This document shows, one piece after another, positions 1-8,407 of a DNA stretch of 64,000 nucleotides. Source of the stretch: Dokdonella_A sp036518555 (lineage in GTDB: Bacteria; Pseudomonadota; Gammaproteobacteria; Xanthomonadales; Rhodanobacteraceae); the NCBI RefSeq assembly GCF_036518555.1, contig NZ_DATDMY010000269.1, forward strand, positions 1 through 64,000, given 5' to 3'. The notes under the pieces are model-generated. The model was not told the DNA's origin. It made no database searches and saw nothing but the letters and a program-made list of their open reading frames with translations. The translations under genes were made by a program, and so were the position numbers. Positions within the stretch are counted from its first letter, which is position 1. Each line of letters begins with the position of its first letter.

Positions 1-1606
1 CGCCTGCCGGCGAGCGTGGCTCGACGCGGCGCACGGTGCGTGGATCGACGTCGTCGCGCAGGCGCCGGAACACCGGCGCGCGCAGAGATCCGTCGTCGGT
101 CCAGCGCTGGAACGCCACCTCGGCGACGAGGTCGGGTTCGACCCACGCGACCGGACCATTGACCACGGGCTTCGTCGCGAATGGGCATGCACGCGTGCGC
201 AGCGGCTGCAGGCGGGCCTCGACGTCGGCGAGCGAGCGGTCGTCGAGGCCGGAGCCGACGTGCGAAGCGAAGCGCAGCTCGCCGCCTTCGTGGTAGCCGA
301 TCAGGAGCGAGCCGAGCGTTGCACGCGAACCCTTGCCGCGCGTGTAGCCGCCGATCACGAACTCCGCGCTCTGCACGGGCTTCACCTTGAGCCACGCCGG
401 CACGCGCTTGCCGGCCTCGTAGCGACTGTCCTTGCGCTTGCCGACCACGCCTTCGAACCCACTCGCAAGGGCTGCCCGTTCGAGTGCGGGGCCGTCCTCG
501 TGCGCATGCACGAGGTGAACGAGCGGCGACGGCAGCAGACACTGCGCGAGATGGCGACGGCGATCGACGTACGGCATGCGGCGCAGGTCGATGCCGGCGA
601 AGAACAGCAGGTCGAATGCGAAGAACAGCGTCGGCGAGGCCTTGTCGGCCGCCGCGATCTCGCGTTCGTTCCGGAGCTGGACGCGGTTCTGCAGCGCGGT
701 GAACGATGCGCGTCCGTGCGCGTCGAGCGCGACGAGTTCGCCGTCGAGAACCGTCTCGTGCGTGCCTTGCTGCGCGAGCTCGGCCGCGAGGCGCGGGAAG
801 GTCGGCGCCAGCTCGAGGCCGCGCCGCGAGCGCATCCGCACGCCGCGGCCGTCGATGTAGACGAGGACGCGATAGCCGTCGAGTTTCGGTTCCCACAGCC
901 ATCCGTCGTCGTTGAACGGCCGGATGCCGGATTCGGCCTGCATCGGCGCGAATGGCGCAGGCATCGCGGCCCGCGTGCCGGAGGGTACGAGGCGCGCCGC
1001 GGGCATGCGCTGCACGGGCACGACCGCGAGATCGGTCACCTCGACGCCGGAGAGCACCGAACGCGACTGCGCGTCGAGATCGTTGGCGCCGGCGAAGCGA
1101 TCCCTGTGCTTGATCAGCAGCCAGGTCTTGGCATCCTTGGTGCGCACGAGCGCGAACGATCCCTTGAGCTTCACGCCACGCAGCTCGATGCCGAGCTTGC
1201 CCGCGGCGAGTCCTTCGCGCACGCGCTGCTGAGCCGCGGCGCGGTCGCCGAATACCGTGCCGCCCTCGTCGGGGCTGTACACGCCGCAGTCCCACACGAT
1301 CACTTCGCCCGCACCGTACTGGCCGGGCGGAATCACGCCCTCGAACGCGCCGTACTCGAACGGATGATCCTCGACGAGCATCGCGAGTCGCTTGTCGGCC
1401 GGGTCGAGCGATGGCCCGCGTGGGACCGCCCACGACAGCAGCACGCCATCGCACTCGAGGCGGAAGTCGTAGTGCAGGTGGCGCGCCGAATGCTGTTGCA
1501 CGACGAACAGCAGCGGACCGGCGCCAGCGGCTTCGCGCAGTTCGGGCCCGGGTTCGGGGGTGGCTTCGAAGCGGCGCTTCGCGGAATATTCGCCGAGTTT
1601 GGCCAT
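1..1606 (-). CDS. ligD: DNA ligase D, partial (3' end outside window)
   Basis: ATP-dependent DNA ligase D, the end-processing and sealing enzyme of bacterial non-homologous end joining. From ATG at 1606 (MAKLGEYSAKRRFEATPEP, a typical LigD start), 535 residues are visible and the frame is open to the left edge. Residues about 25-160 match the 3'-phosphoesterase domain, with HLHYDFR at 43-49 followed by HPFEYGAFEG. The adenylating ligase domain follows: EPKLDGYR holds the nucleotide-accepting lysine at about 241, and later EGVVGKRKDSRYEAG matches ligase motifs IV-V, leading into an OB-fold region. Whether a C-terminal primase-polymerase domain follows cannot be seen. Ku, the usual partner, is not in the window. 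Only 28 nt separate this start from the divergent DUF72 gene, so the two promoters must be very compact or lie inside the opposite genes. Confidence 0.93.
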   Translation of the reverse strand, partial: MAKLGEYSAKRRFEATPEPGPELREAAGAGPLLFVVQQHSARHLHYDFRLECDGVLLSWAVPRGPSLDPADKRLAMLVEDHPFEYGAFEGVIPPGQYGAGEVIVWDCGVYSPDEGGTVFGDRAAAQQRVREGLAAGKLGIELRGVKLKGSFALVRTKDAKTWLLIKHRDRFAGANDLDAQSRSVLSGVEVTDLAVVPVQRMPAARLVPSGTRAAMPAPFAPMQAESGIRPFNDDGWLWEPKLDGYRVLVYIDGRGVRMRSRRGLELAPTFPRLAAELAQQGTHETVLDGELVALDAHGRASFTALQNRVQLRNEREIAAADKASPTLFFAFDLLFFAGIDLRRMPYVDRRRHLAQCLLPSPLVHLVHAHEDGPALERAALASGFEGVVGKRKDSRYEAGKRVPAWLKVKPVQSAEFVIGGYTRGKGSRATLGSLLIGYHEGGELRFASHVGSGLDDRSLADVEARLQPLRTRACPFATKPVVNGPVAWVEPDLVAEVAFQRWTDDGSLRAPVFRRLRDDVDPRTVRRVEPRSPAG

Positions 1607-1634
1607 GTCTTTATCGTCGAACGAGGATCGGACC

Positions 1635-2351
1635 ATGACAGCGCGACTGTGGGCGGGCGCGAGCGGCTACTCGTTCAAGGAGTGGAAAGGGACCTTCTAC
1701 CCGGAGACGATGAAGCCCGACGGCATGCTCGCCTGGTACGCCGGACGCCTGCCCACCGTCGAGATCAACAATACCTTCTACCGGATGCCGAAGGCGGCCG
1801 TGCTGGAAAACTGGGCTGCGACGACACCGGCCGGCTTCCGCTTCGCGGTCAAGGCATCGCGGCGCATCACGCACGAAGCGCGACTGAAGGCCGATGCCGC
1901 CGCCGACCCACTCAAGTTCCTGTATCGGGCGCTCGATTCGCTCGGGACCAAGCGCGGGCCGGTGCTGTTCCAGCTGCCGCCCTTCCTGCGCAAGGATCTC
2001 GGGCGGCTCGGCGAGTTCCTCGCGTTGTTGCCGACCGGACATCGCGCCGCATTCGAGTTCCGGCACGACAGCTGGTTCGACGACGACGTGTATGCGCTGC
2101 TCGGCGACGCGAGCGCGGCGCTGTGCCTGTCCGAACGCGAGGACGACGCGCCGCCGCCCCTGGTCGAGACGGCGTCCTGGGGGTATGTGCGCCTTCGCCT
2201 CGAGACGTACTCGGACGACGATCTCGCGCGATGGGCGCGCCGCCTGCGAGCGACGTCGTGGAGCGAAGCCTACGCGTACTTCATGCACGAACCGACCGCG
2301 CCCGCGTATGCGGCCAGGCTGCTGATCGAGGCGGAGGCGATGCATGGCTAG
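1635..2351 (+). CDS. DUF72 family protein
   Basis: Member of the DUF72 (YecE-like) family, a TIM-barrel-like fold of unknown biochemical role. The 238-residue product begins MTARLWAGASGYSFKEWKG, where the W-G-T/S-x-G-Y/W-x-F-x-x-W pattern is the family's N-terminal signature. YAGRLPTVEINNTFYRMP (about residues 36-53) is the second signature, and FQLPP near 115 and FEFRHDSWF near 138 are the central ones. The start is set by GAGG eight nt upstream of ATG 1635; longer in-frame starts lie inside ligD. It is divergent from ligD and overlaps the next gene by 8 nt, so the two are probably co-translated. The family is known only by sequence and structure; no reaction can be assigned. Confidence 0.9.
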   Translation: MTARLWAGASGYSFKEWKGTFYPETMKPDGMLAWYAGRLPTVEINNTFYRMPKAAVLENWAATTPAGFRFAVKASRRITHEARLKADAAADPLKFLYRALDSLGTKRGPVLFQLPPFLRKDLGRLGEFLALLPTGHRAAFEFRHDSWFDDDVYALLGDASAALCLSEREDDAPPPLVETASWGYVRLRLETYSDDDLARWARRLRATSWSEAYAYFMHEPTAPAYAARLLIEAEAMHG

Positions 2352-3009
2352 CCTTTCGATCGATTCGGTCGCCGGGCGGATATCGGCCCTCGCGGTCGAA
2401 CCCGCGCAAGCGCGTGCGGCGTTCGCGTTCGCGCACGGCGCCGGCGCCGGCATGGCGCATCCGTTCATGACGGCGGTCGCGAGCGGCCTCGCCGAACGAG
2501 GCATCGCGAGCCTGCGCTACCAGTTTCCGTACATGGAACGCGGTTCGAAGCGGCCGGATCCGCCGAAGGTGGCGCATGCGACGGTGCGCGCGGCGGTCGC
2601 GGAGGTCGCGCGGCGTTGGCCCCGGCTGCCGGTGTTTGCGGGTGGCAAGTCGTTCGGCGCACGCATGACGTCGCAGGCACAGGCGCTCGAGCCGCTGCCG
2701 GGCGTGCGTGGCCTCGTGTTCTTCGGATTCCCGCTGCATCCGGCCGGCAAGCCGTCGGACGAGCGCGCGGTGCATCTGTCGAGCGTGCGCGTACCGATGC
2801 TGTTCCTGCAGGGGACGCGCGACGAACTCGCCTCGCCCGCGCTGCTGCGCCCGCTGCTCGACCGCCTCGGCGACGACGTGACGTTGCACGAACTCGCGCA
2901 CGCGGATCATTCGTTCCACGCGCCCGCTCGCAGCGGGCGGTCCGACGCGGAGATCCTGTGCGATGCGCTCGATGCGACCGCGGCGTGGATGGCCTTGCGG
3001 GCGCGCTGA
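2344..3009 (+). CDS. alpha/beta hydrolase, KANL3/Tex30-like
   Basis: Small cytoplasmic alpha/beta hydrolase (221 residues) of the KANL3/Tex30-like group, often annotated dienelactone-hydrolase-like. The oxyanion segment AHGAGAGMAHPFM is at 30-42, and the nucleophile elbow GGKSFGARM places the catalytic serine at 103. FLQGTRDEL supplies the acid and HADHSFH the histidine, so the triad is complete. There is no signal peptide. It overlaps the DUF72 gene by 8 nt (ATGCATGGCTAG junction), which indicates one transcriptional unit. The substrate is unknown; the compact fold without a lid domain suggests a small soluble ester, but this is inference. Confidence 0.85.
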   Translation: MASLSIDSVAGRISALAVEPAQARAAFAFAHGAGAGMAHPFMTAVASGLAERGIASLRYQFPYMERGSKRPDPPKVAHATVRAAVAEVARRWPRLPVFAGGKSFGARMTSQAQALEPLPGVRGLVFFGFPLHPAGKPSDERAVHLSSVRVPMLFLQGTRDELASPALLRPLLDRLGDDVTLHELAHADHSFHAPARSGRSDAEILCDALDATAAWMALRAR

Positions 3010-3018
3010 AAGGCGCGA

Positions 3019-4248
3019 TCAGGCCTCGGCCACGCCCAGCGCCGGTCCGATCGACGGACCCACGTAGAAATAGACGGCGCCCTGCTGCACGTTCCCGCCG
3101 ACCTTCTTCGTGTAGGCACCCACGACCGCGGTCGCACCGTCGAGCGCGCCGTAGTATCCGAACACATCGTTCGCGACGCCGTCGCCGGCGGTGAGCCTCT
3201 GCTGCTGGACGTACGTGCCCGACTTGAGCTTGAACAAATAGGCTGCGCCCTGGTATTGCTTCTCCGCGTACGCGCCGACGAGCGCCGAGTCACCCGACAC
3301 GCTCACCGAAGCGCCGAACAGCGCCGGGCGCATGGGGTGGGTCGGCGTGAGCTTGCGCACGAACTGCCATCCCGCGCCCTTGAATGCATAGTGGTACACG
3401 GCCCCCTGGTTGCCGTCGACGGCGGCGCCCTGCGCGCCAATCAGCGCGACATGGTCCTGCAGCGCGATCGAGCAGCCGAAGTTGTCGCGTGCGGCGCCGT
3501 GGGGATCGGAGATCTTGCCGTCCAGCGACCATGCCCCGTCCTTCAGGCGGTAGACATAGACGATGCCTTGCCCGATGTTTCCCTGCAGCGTCGCCGAGCG
3601 TGCGCCGACGAGCAGGAAGTCCGCGGAAGCCGCCAGCGCCGCGCCGAAGGAGCTGGTCACGTCCGCGGGATCGGGGTTGTCGAGGATCTGGGTCTGGACC
3701 CAGTGATCGCCGGTGCGCGAGGTGCGCCGGAACACGTAGACCTTGCGCGGCAGGAACTCGCCGTGCGTGTTCGCCCCGCCCGCACCGACGAACGCGTACT
3801 CGCCGTGGAACGCGACGGCCGTGCCGAACGTGGCGAGACGAGCACCATCGCTCGCGACCAGCCGTTGTGTTTCCGTCCAGCCGCGCGCGGTCGGGCTGTG
3901 CACGAAGACGTGCACTGCACCTTGCCAGAGATGGCCGTCGATCGTCGCGTTCGGTGCCGCAATCAACGCGATGTTGCCGTGCAATGCGACCGCAGCGCCG
4001 AACTGGTCGCCGGCCGCGCTTTCCTTGCCGACGAGCTTCTGCCGCTGATGCCAGCTGCCGGCGGATCTCTCGAACACGTAGACCGCGCCCTGCGATGGCT
4101 GTCCGTCGACGGTCGCGTTCCTCGCGCTGACGAAGGCGGTCGAGCCTGAAATCGCCACCCAGGAGCCGAGCCACGCCAGGGGCGTTCCATCGGAAGCGGT
4201 GGCCTTCTGTTCGGCCCAGGGAACCGTGGCTTGCGGAGAGTCGGGCAT
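3019..4248 (-). CDS. seven-repeat FG-GAP beta-propeller protein
   Basis: A 409-residue protein made of seven similar repeats of about 55 residues. Each contains FG-x-A/S-V/I-A, a hydrophobic strand ending in V/I-G/A-A, and a QGAVYVF-type strand, so it should fold as a complete seven-bladed integrin-alpha-like FG-GAP propeller. Such proteins usually sit outside the cell or in the periplasm and bind ligands. The chosen start is ATG 4248 (MPDSPQATVPW). No Shine-Dalgarno sequence or signal peptide is seen there, and the 45 in-frame codons upstream are arginine-rich and not signal-like. Either export is by another route or the N-terminus is altered. A perfect 12-bp palindrome lies just upstream (4260-4271). 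It converges with the hydrolase gene, 9 nt away. Confidence 0.75.
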   Translation of the reverse strand: MPDSPQATVPWAEQKATASDGTPLAWLGSWVAISGSTAFVSARNATVDGQPSQGAVYVFERSAGSWHQRQKLVGKESAAGDQFGAAVALHGNIALIAAPNATIDGHLWQGAVHVFVHSPTARGWTETQRLVASDGARLATFGTAVAFHGEYAFVGAGGANTHGEFLPRKVYVFRRTSRTGDHWVQTQILDNPDPADVTSSFGAALAASADFLLVGARSATLQGNIGQGIVYVYRLKDGAWSLDGKISDPHGAARDNFGCSIALQDHVALIGAQGAAVDGNQGAVYHYAFKGAGWQFVRKLTPTHPMRPALFGASVSVSGDSALVGAYAEKQYQGAAYLFKLKSGTYVQQQRLTAGDGVANDVFGYYGALDGATAVVGAYTKKVGGNVQQGAVYFYVGPSIGPALGVAEA

Positions 4249-4259
4249 GGTGCACTTTG

Positions 4260-4271
4260 CGGCAATTGCCG
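4260..4271. repeat. 12-bp perfect palindrome upstream of FG-GAP gene
   Basis: CGGCAATTGCCG reads the same on both strands and ends 12 nt before the ATG at 4248. Its position fits an operator or a small translational hairpin, but no regulator can be named from the window. Confidence 0.4.
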
Positions 4272-4389
4272 TACGACGGCGGAACGGGAAGCCTAGGCGA
4301 CACCCCTCGCGCTGGCAAGCACGCCTGTGCCCGCGGAAGCGGGCGAGAAAGGGGCCGGGCCATCGCCGCGGCCCCGATCGCACGTCGGA

Positions 4390-7302
4390 TCAGGCGACGT
4401 TCGGTTCGCTGAACGCCTCGATCTCGCCCTTGAATGCCTCCACCGGGATGCACGCGCACATGACGTTCTTGTCGCCGTACACGTTGTCCACGCGCGCGAC
4501 CGGCGGCCAGTACTTCTGCTGGCGCAGGACGGGCAGCGGGAATGCGGCCAGTTCGCGTGGATAGGCGTGCGTCCACTCGGAGGCCGATACCTGCGTCGCG
4601 GTGTGCGGCGCGTGCTTGAGGGGATTGTCCTCGCGGTCGAGGCGGCCGTCCTCGATCGCGCGGATCTCGTCGCGGATCTGGATCATCGCGTCGACGAAGC
4701 GATCGAGTTCGTGCAGGGATTCGCTCTCGGTCGGCTCGACCATGAGCGTGCCCGCGACCGGGAAGCTCAGGGTCGGCGCGTGGAAGCCGAAATCGATGAG
4801 GCGCTTGGCGACGTCCTCGGCGCTGATCCCGGTCGCGTCCTTGATCGGGCGCAGGTCGAGGATGCATTCGTGCGCGACGAGCCCGTTGCGTCCGGTGTAG
4901 AGGGTCTCGTAGTGCGGCGCGAGGCGCCGGGCGATGTAGTTCGCGTTGAGCAATGCGACCTGGGTCGCCTTGCGCAGTCCCCGCGCGCCCATCATCGCGA
5001 CGTACATCCAGCTGATCGGCAGGATCGATGCGGAACCGAAGCTGGCCGCGCTGACCATCGGGCCGCTGCCCGTTCCGCGGGTACGGACGCCGTCGTCGCC
5101 GAACGCTTTCGGAAGGAACGGCGCCAGGTGGGACTTCACCGCGCACGGACCGACGCCGGGGCCGCCGCCGCCGTGCGGGATGCAGAACGTCTTGTGCAGG
5201 TTGAGGTGCGACACATCCGAGCCCCACTTGCCGGGCTTGGCGACGCCGACCAGTGCATTCATGTTGGCGCCGTCGGTGTAAACCTGTCCGCCGTGCTCGT
5301 GCACGATGCGGCAGATTTCGACGACGTCTTCCTCGAACACGCCGTGCGTCGACGGATACGTCATCATGATCGCGGCGAGGCGATCGCTGTACTTTTCGGC
5401 AGCGCGGCGGATGTCGGCGACGTCGACGTTGCCGTTCGCGTCGCACTTCGTGACGACGACCTGCATGCCGCACATCTGCGCCGAGGCCGGATTGGTGCCG
5501 TGCGCGGATTCGGGGATGAGGCAGATGTCGCGCCGGTCGTCGCCGCGCGACCGGTGGTAGGCGCGGATCGCGAGCAGGCCCGCGTACTCGCCCTGCGCGC
5601 CCGAGTTCGGCTGCAGGCTGACCGCGTCGTAGCCGGTGCACTCGACCAGCATCGCCTCGAGGCCGTCGACGAGCTCCTTGTAACCCTGCGTCTGCGCGGC
5701 CGGCGCGAGCGGGTGGATCGCGCCGAATTCCGGCCACGTGACCGGGATCATCTCCGCCGTCGCGTTGAGCTTCATCGTGCACGAGCCGAGCGGGATCATC
5801 GTGCGATCCATCGCGAGGTCCTTGTCGGCGAGCGCGCGCATGTAGCGCAGCAGTTCGTGCTCGCTGTGGTGCGTGTTGAACACCGGGTGGGTCAGGAATG
5901 AGGAGCGGCGCTGCAGGGAGGCGGGCAGCGCGTCCGGCGTCGCCGCATCGAGTGCGTCGACGTCGTCGATGCGCGCGCCGAACAGCGCGGCAAGCTGCAC
6001 GACGTCCTCGCGCGTCGTGGTTTCGTCGAGACTGAGCGCGAGGCTGCCGGCGTCCAGCGGGCGCAGGTTGACGCGCGCGGCCGCGGCCTTCGCGTGCACG
6101 CTGGCGGCATCGATGCCGCTCACGTGCAGCGTGTCGAAGTGGTCGCCGCCGACGCGCGCGCCGGCCTTTCGCAGCGCCGCGGCGAGGATCGCCGCGAAGC
6201 GATGCACGCGGCGCGCGATGCGCACGAGCCCTTCCGGGCCGTGGTAGACCGCGTACATGCTGGCCATCACCGCGAGCAGCACCTGCGCCGTGCAGATGTT
6301 CGAGGTCGCCTTCTCGCGGCGGATGTGCTGCTCGCGCGTCTGCAGCGTGAGTCGATAGGCGGCCTTGCCTTCGGCGTCGACCGACACGCCGATGAGGCGG
6401 CCGGGCATGGAGCGCTTGTAGGCGTCGCGGCAGGCCATGAAGGCCGCGTGCGGGCCGCCGAAGCCGAACGGCACGCCGAAGCGCTGCGAGTTGCCGACGA
6501 CGATGTCGGCGCCCCATTCGCCGGGCGCCGCGAGCAGGGTCAGCGCGAGCAGGTCGGTCGCGACGGCGACGAGTCCGCCACGCGCGTGGACGGCATCGGC
6601 GATCGCCTGGTAGTCGCCGACATGGCCGAAGGTATCGGGGTACTGCAGCAGCACGCCGAATGCGTCGGTGCCCGCCGCGTCCTCGTCCTTGCCGACGACG
6701 ACTTCGATGCCGAGCGGTTCGGCGCGCGTGCGCACGACCTCGATCGACTGGGGGTGCACCCCGGACGAAACGAAGAAGCGGTTCGACTTCGACTTGCACG
6801 AGCGCTTGGCGAGCGTCATCGCCTCCGCGCACGCGGTGGCCTCGTCGAGCAGGGACGCGTTCGCGATCTCCATGCCGGTGAGGTCCGCGCACATCGTCTG
6901 GAAATTGATCAGCGCTTCCATCCGGCCCTGCGAGATCTCGGCCTGGTACGGTGTATACGCGGTGTACCAGGCGGGGTTCTCGAGGATGTTGCGCAGGATG
7001 ACGTTCGGCGTGTGGGTGCCGTAATACCCCTGGCCGATCCAGGACCGGAACACCTGGTTGCGGTCGGCGATCGCACGGATCTTCGCGATCGCCTCGACTT
7101 CGGTGAGTGGTGCGGGCAGCGCGAGCGCGTCGGGCGACTTGATCGACGCCGGCACGATCGCGTCGGTCATCGCGTCCAGCGAGGCAAGGCCGATCGTGCG
7201 CAGCATGTGCGCGATCTCGAGGTCGTTCGGTCCGATATGGCGTTCGATGAACGCGCCGTGGTGCTCCAGCTCGCGCAGGGAAGTGTTGGGGGTCTGGCTC
7301 AT
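4390..7302 (-). CDS. gcvP: glycine dehydrogenase (decarboxylating), P protein
   Basis: Full-length P protein of the glycine cleavage system (970 residues, the fused P1-P2 form). It decarboxylates glycine with pyridoxal phosphate and passes the aminomethyl group to lipoyl-GcvH, feeding one-carbon units to tetrahydrofolate. The start MSQTPNTSLRELEHHGAFIE matches the family, followed by HIGPNDLEIAHMLRTIG. The PLP lysine lies in NLHKTFCIPHGGGGPG, followed by the glycine-rich loop. ATG 7302 is preferred over the longer open frame, which runs through the riboswitch. No gcvT or gcvH is adjacent, so the other subunits are encoded elsewhere. Expression should respond to glycine through the tandem riboswitch directly upstream. 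Confidence 0.98.
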   Translation of the reverse strand: MSQTPNTSLRELEHHGAFIERHIGPNDLEIAHMLRTIGLASLDAMTDAIVPASIKSPDALALPAPLTEVEAIAKIRAIADRNQVFRSWIGQGYYGTHTPNVILRNILENPAWYTAYTPYQAEISQGRMEALINFQTMCADLTGMEIANASLLDEATACAEAMTLAKRSCKSKSNRFFVSSGVHPQSIEVVRTRAEPLGIEVVVGKDEDAAGTDAFGVLLQYPDTFGHVGDYQAIADAVHARGGLVAVATDLLALTLLAAPGEWGADIVVGNSQRFGVPFGFGGPHAAFMACRDAYKRSMPGRLIGVSVDAEGKAAYRLTLQTREQHIRREKATSNICTAQVLLAVMASMYAVYHGPEGLVRIARRVHRFAAILAAALRKAGARVGGDHFDTLHVSGIDAASVHAKAAAARVNLRPLDAGSLALSLDETTTREDVVQLAALFGARIDDVDALDAATPDALPASLQRRSSFLTHPVFNTHHSEHELLRYMRALADKDLAMDRTMIPLGSCTMKLNATAEMIPVTWPEFGAIHPLAPAAQTQGYKELVDGLEAMLVECTGYDAVSLQPNSGAQGEYAGLLAIRAYHRSRGDDRRDICLIPESAHGTNPASAQMCGMQVVVTKCDANGNVDVADIRRAAEKYSDRLAAIMMTYPSTHGVFEEDVVEICRIVHEHGGQVYTDGANMNALVGVAKPGKWGSDVSHLNLHKTFCIPHGGGGPGVGPCAVKSHLAPFLPKAFGDDGVRTRGTGSGPMVSAASFGSASILPISWMYVAMMGARGLRKATQVALLNANYIARRLAPHYETLYTGRNGLVAHECILDLRPIKDATGISAEDVAKRLIDFGFHAPTLSFPVAGTLMVEPTESESLHELDRFVDAMIQIRDEIRAIEDGRLDREDNPLKHAPHTATQVSASEWTHAYPRELAAFPLPVLRQQKYWPPVARVDNVYGDKNVMCACIPVEAFKGEIEAFSEPNVA

Positions 7303-7347
7303 GGCAAAAGGGTCCGCTGTGGCGCGTGCGAGGCCGCACGCCGGGCG

Positions 7348-7545
7348 CCCCTCTGTCCTTTTGCCTGAGAGTTTGGAAGCCGGCCCTCGCAGGCGGCGGC
7401 TTCGTGCCCCTTCGGCGCCGGCTCCTTCCCGAACGGGCGGCCGGTCTCTCCAGAGTGTCCGTGCGCGGTGGTGCAGGGCCTGAGCGATTACGGGCGTTGC
7501 GCCTTCGGCAGCGGCCTGATTCGCCGCTTCTCCCACCGCGAACCG
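7348..7545 (-). ncRNA. tandem glycine riboswitch (two aptamers) of gcvP
   Basis: Read on the minus strand, the 250-nt leader of gcvP holds two glycine aptamers. Aptamer 1 (about 7540-7462) has GGGAGA, GCCGAAGGCGCAA and CTCAGGC. Aptamer 2 (about 7455-7351) has GGAGAGACC, GCCGAAGGGGC and the highly conserved AACTCTCAGGCAAAAGGAC ending at 7353. The linker between them is short, as in cooperative tandem glycine switches. Glycine binding normally turns the downstream degradation gene on. The 48 nt between aptamer 2 and the ATG should hold the expression platform; I see no clear terminator with a T-run, so control may act at translation. Confidence 0.93.
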
Positions 7546-7556
7546 TGGACCGGCAG

Positions 7557-7562
7557 AGTATA
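7557..7562 (-). promoter_or_regulatory. candidate -10 element for the gcvP leader
   Basis: TATACT on the minus strand lies about 12-15 nt before the first aptamer, where a transcription start is expected. No good -35 hexamer is found at 16-18 nt spacing, so the promoter call rests on position and the -10 alone. Confidence 0.4.
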
Positions 7563-7631
7563 GCCGGTTCGCCTCGCGCAAGCTCGGCGGCCTCGCCCCC
7601 TCGCGCCGCCGCCGGGCGGCGAACGGGTCGT

Positions 7632-8093
7632 TCAGGGTGCGCGTCGGTAGACGATGAAGCCCGAGCGCTCGGCCATGCGATCGTACAGGCGCCGCGCGAT
7701 CGCATTGTCTTCGTGCGTCTGCCAGTACACGCGAGCGCACCCGGTTTGCCTCGCGAAGCGACATACCGTTTCGATCAGCGCACGCGCGACGCCGCTGCCA
7801 CGCGCGGCCTCGTCCGTGTAGAGGTCCTGCAGGTAGCACGACGGAGCGATCGCGGTGGTGCTCGGATGGAGCACGCAGTGCGCGAGTCCGAGCAACGAAC
7901 CCTCGCGCTCGGCGACGAACGCGTGCAGCGGTTCGGCGTCGTCGAGGAAGCGCGACCAGGTCGCGCGTGTCGTCGCTTCGGCGAGTGCGGTCGCCCCACT
8001 GCGGCCGTAGAATGCGTTGTAGCCGTCCCACAGGTGCCGCCAGGCGTCGTGATCGGCGACGCGCACGGGGCGAGTGGAGCAGCTGCCAGGCAT
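7632..8093 (-). CDS. GNAT family N-acetyltransferase
   Basis: GCN5-related acetyltransferase of 153 residues from ATG 8093 (MPGSCSTRPVRVADHDAW), chosen because GGAG lies 6 nt upstream. A GTG at 8129 would add 12 residues but has no ribosome-binding site. The acetyl-CoA-binding motif A is clear: LQDLYTDEAARGSGVARAL at about 87-105, with the R/Q-G-x-G-x-A loop. CARVYWQTHEDNAIARRLYD follows as motif B, ending in the usual FIVYRR strand. Length and layout are typical of single-domain GNATs that modify small molecules or peptides. The substrate cannot be told. It sits alone between the gcvP leader and the tRNA-Leu terminator. Confidence 0.9.
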   Translation of the reverse strand: MPGSCSTRPVRVADHDAWRHLWDGYNAFYGRSGATALAEATTRATWSRFLDDAEPLHAFVAEREGSLLGLAHCVLHPSTTAIAPSCYLQDLYTDEAARGSGVARALIETVCRFARQTGCARVYWQTHEDNAIARRLYDRMAERSGFIVYRRAP

Positions 8094-8153
8094 CGGGATC
8101 TCCGCCGATGCGTCGGAAGACGAGTCCACGCAGGGACGCGGCCGAGCGACGCA

Positions 8154-8179
8154 TAAAAAAAGCCCGCTCGAAGCGGGCT
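8154..8179 (-). terminator. intrinsic terminator of tRNA-Leu
   Basis: On the minus strand a perfect 7-bp stem (AGCCCGC/GCGGGCT) with a TTCGA loop is followed by seven T residues. It lies 17 nt past the CCA end of the tRNA gene and is the clearest factor-independent terminator in the window. Confidence 0.93.
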
Positions 8180-8195
8180 TTCATCATCCATTCAT

Positions 8196-8280
<85 letters not shown>

Positions 8281-8314
8281 CGACCGGGCAGGGCACGCCT
8301 GACCGGGGGCGCGA

Positions 8315-8343
8315 ACGATACTGGCCGCGTCGCGGGCTGTCAA
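8315..8343 (-). promoter_or_regulatory. sigma-70 promoter of tRNA-Leu
   Basis: On the minus strand a perfect -35 TTGACA (8343-8338) is separated by 17 nt from TATCGT (8320-8315). Transcription would start about 28 nt before the mature tRNA 5' end. Confidence 0.85.
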
Positions 8344-8407
8344 CGCGCGCGGCTTGCAATCGGGCACCCGCTCGGCGACGCTGCCGGCGGACCACAAGGA
8401 TCTCACT

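Noticed and set aside
260..2470. A 736-codon plus-strand open frame
   Set aside because: It is the antisense shadow of ligD and runs through the DUF72 and hydrolase genes; its product is low-complexity Arg/Glu-rich and matches no family.
3290..7705. A 1471-codon minus-strand open frame
   Set aside because: It is out of frame with gcvP and the FG-GAP gene; the arginine-rich translation has no domain. Long stop-free frames are common at this GC content.
8354..8407. TTG 8354 as the rnr start
   Set aside because: It has no ribosome-binding site, while TTG 8408 has AAGGA at proper distance; the extra 18 residues are not RNase R-like.
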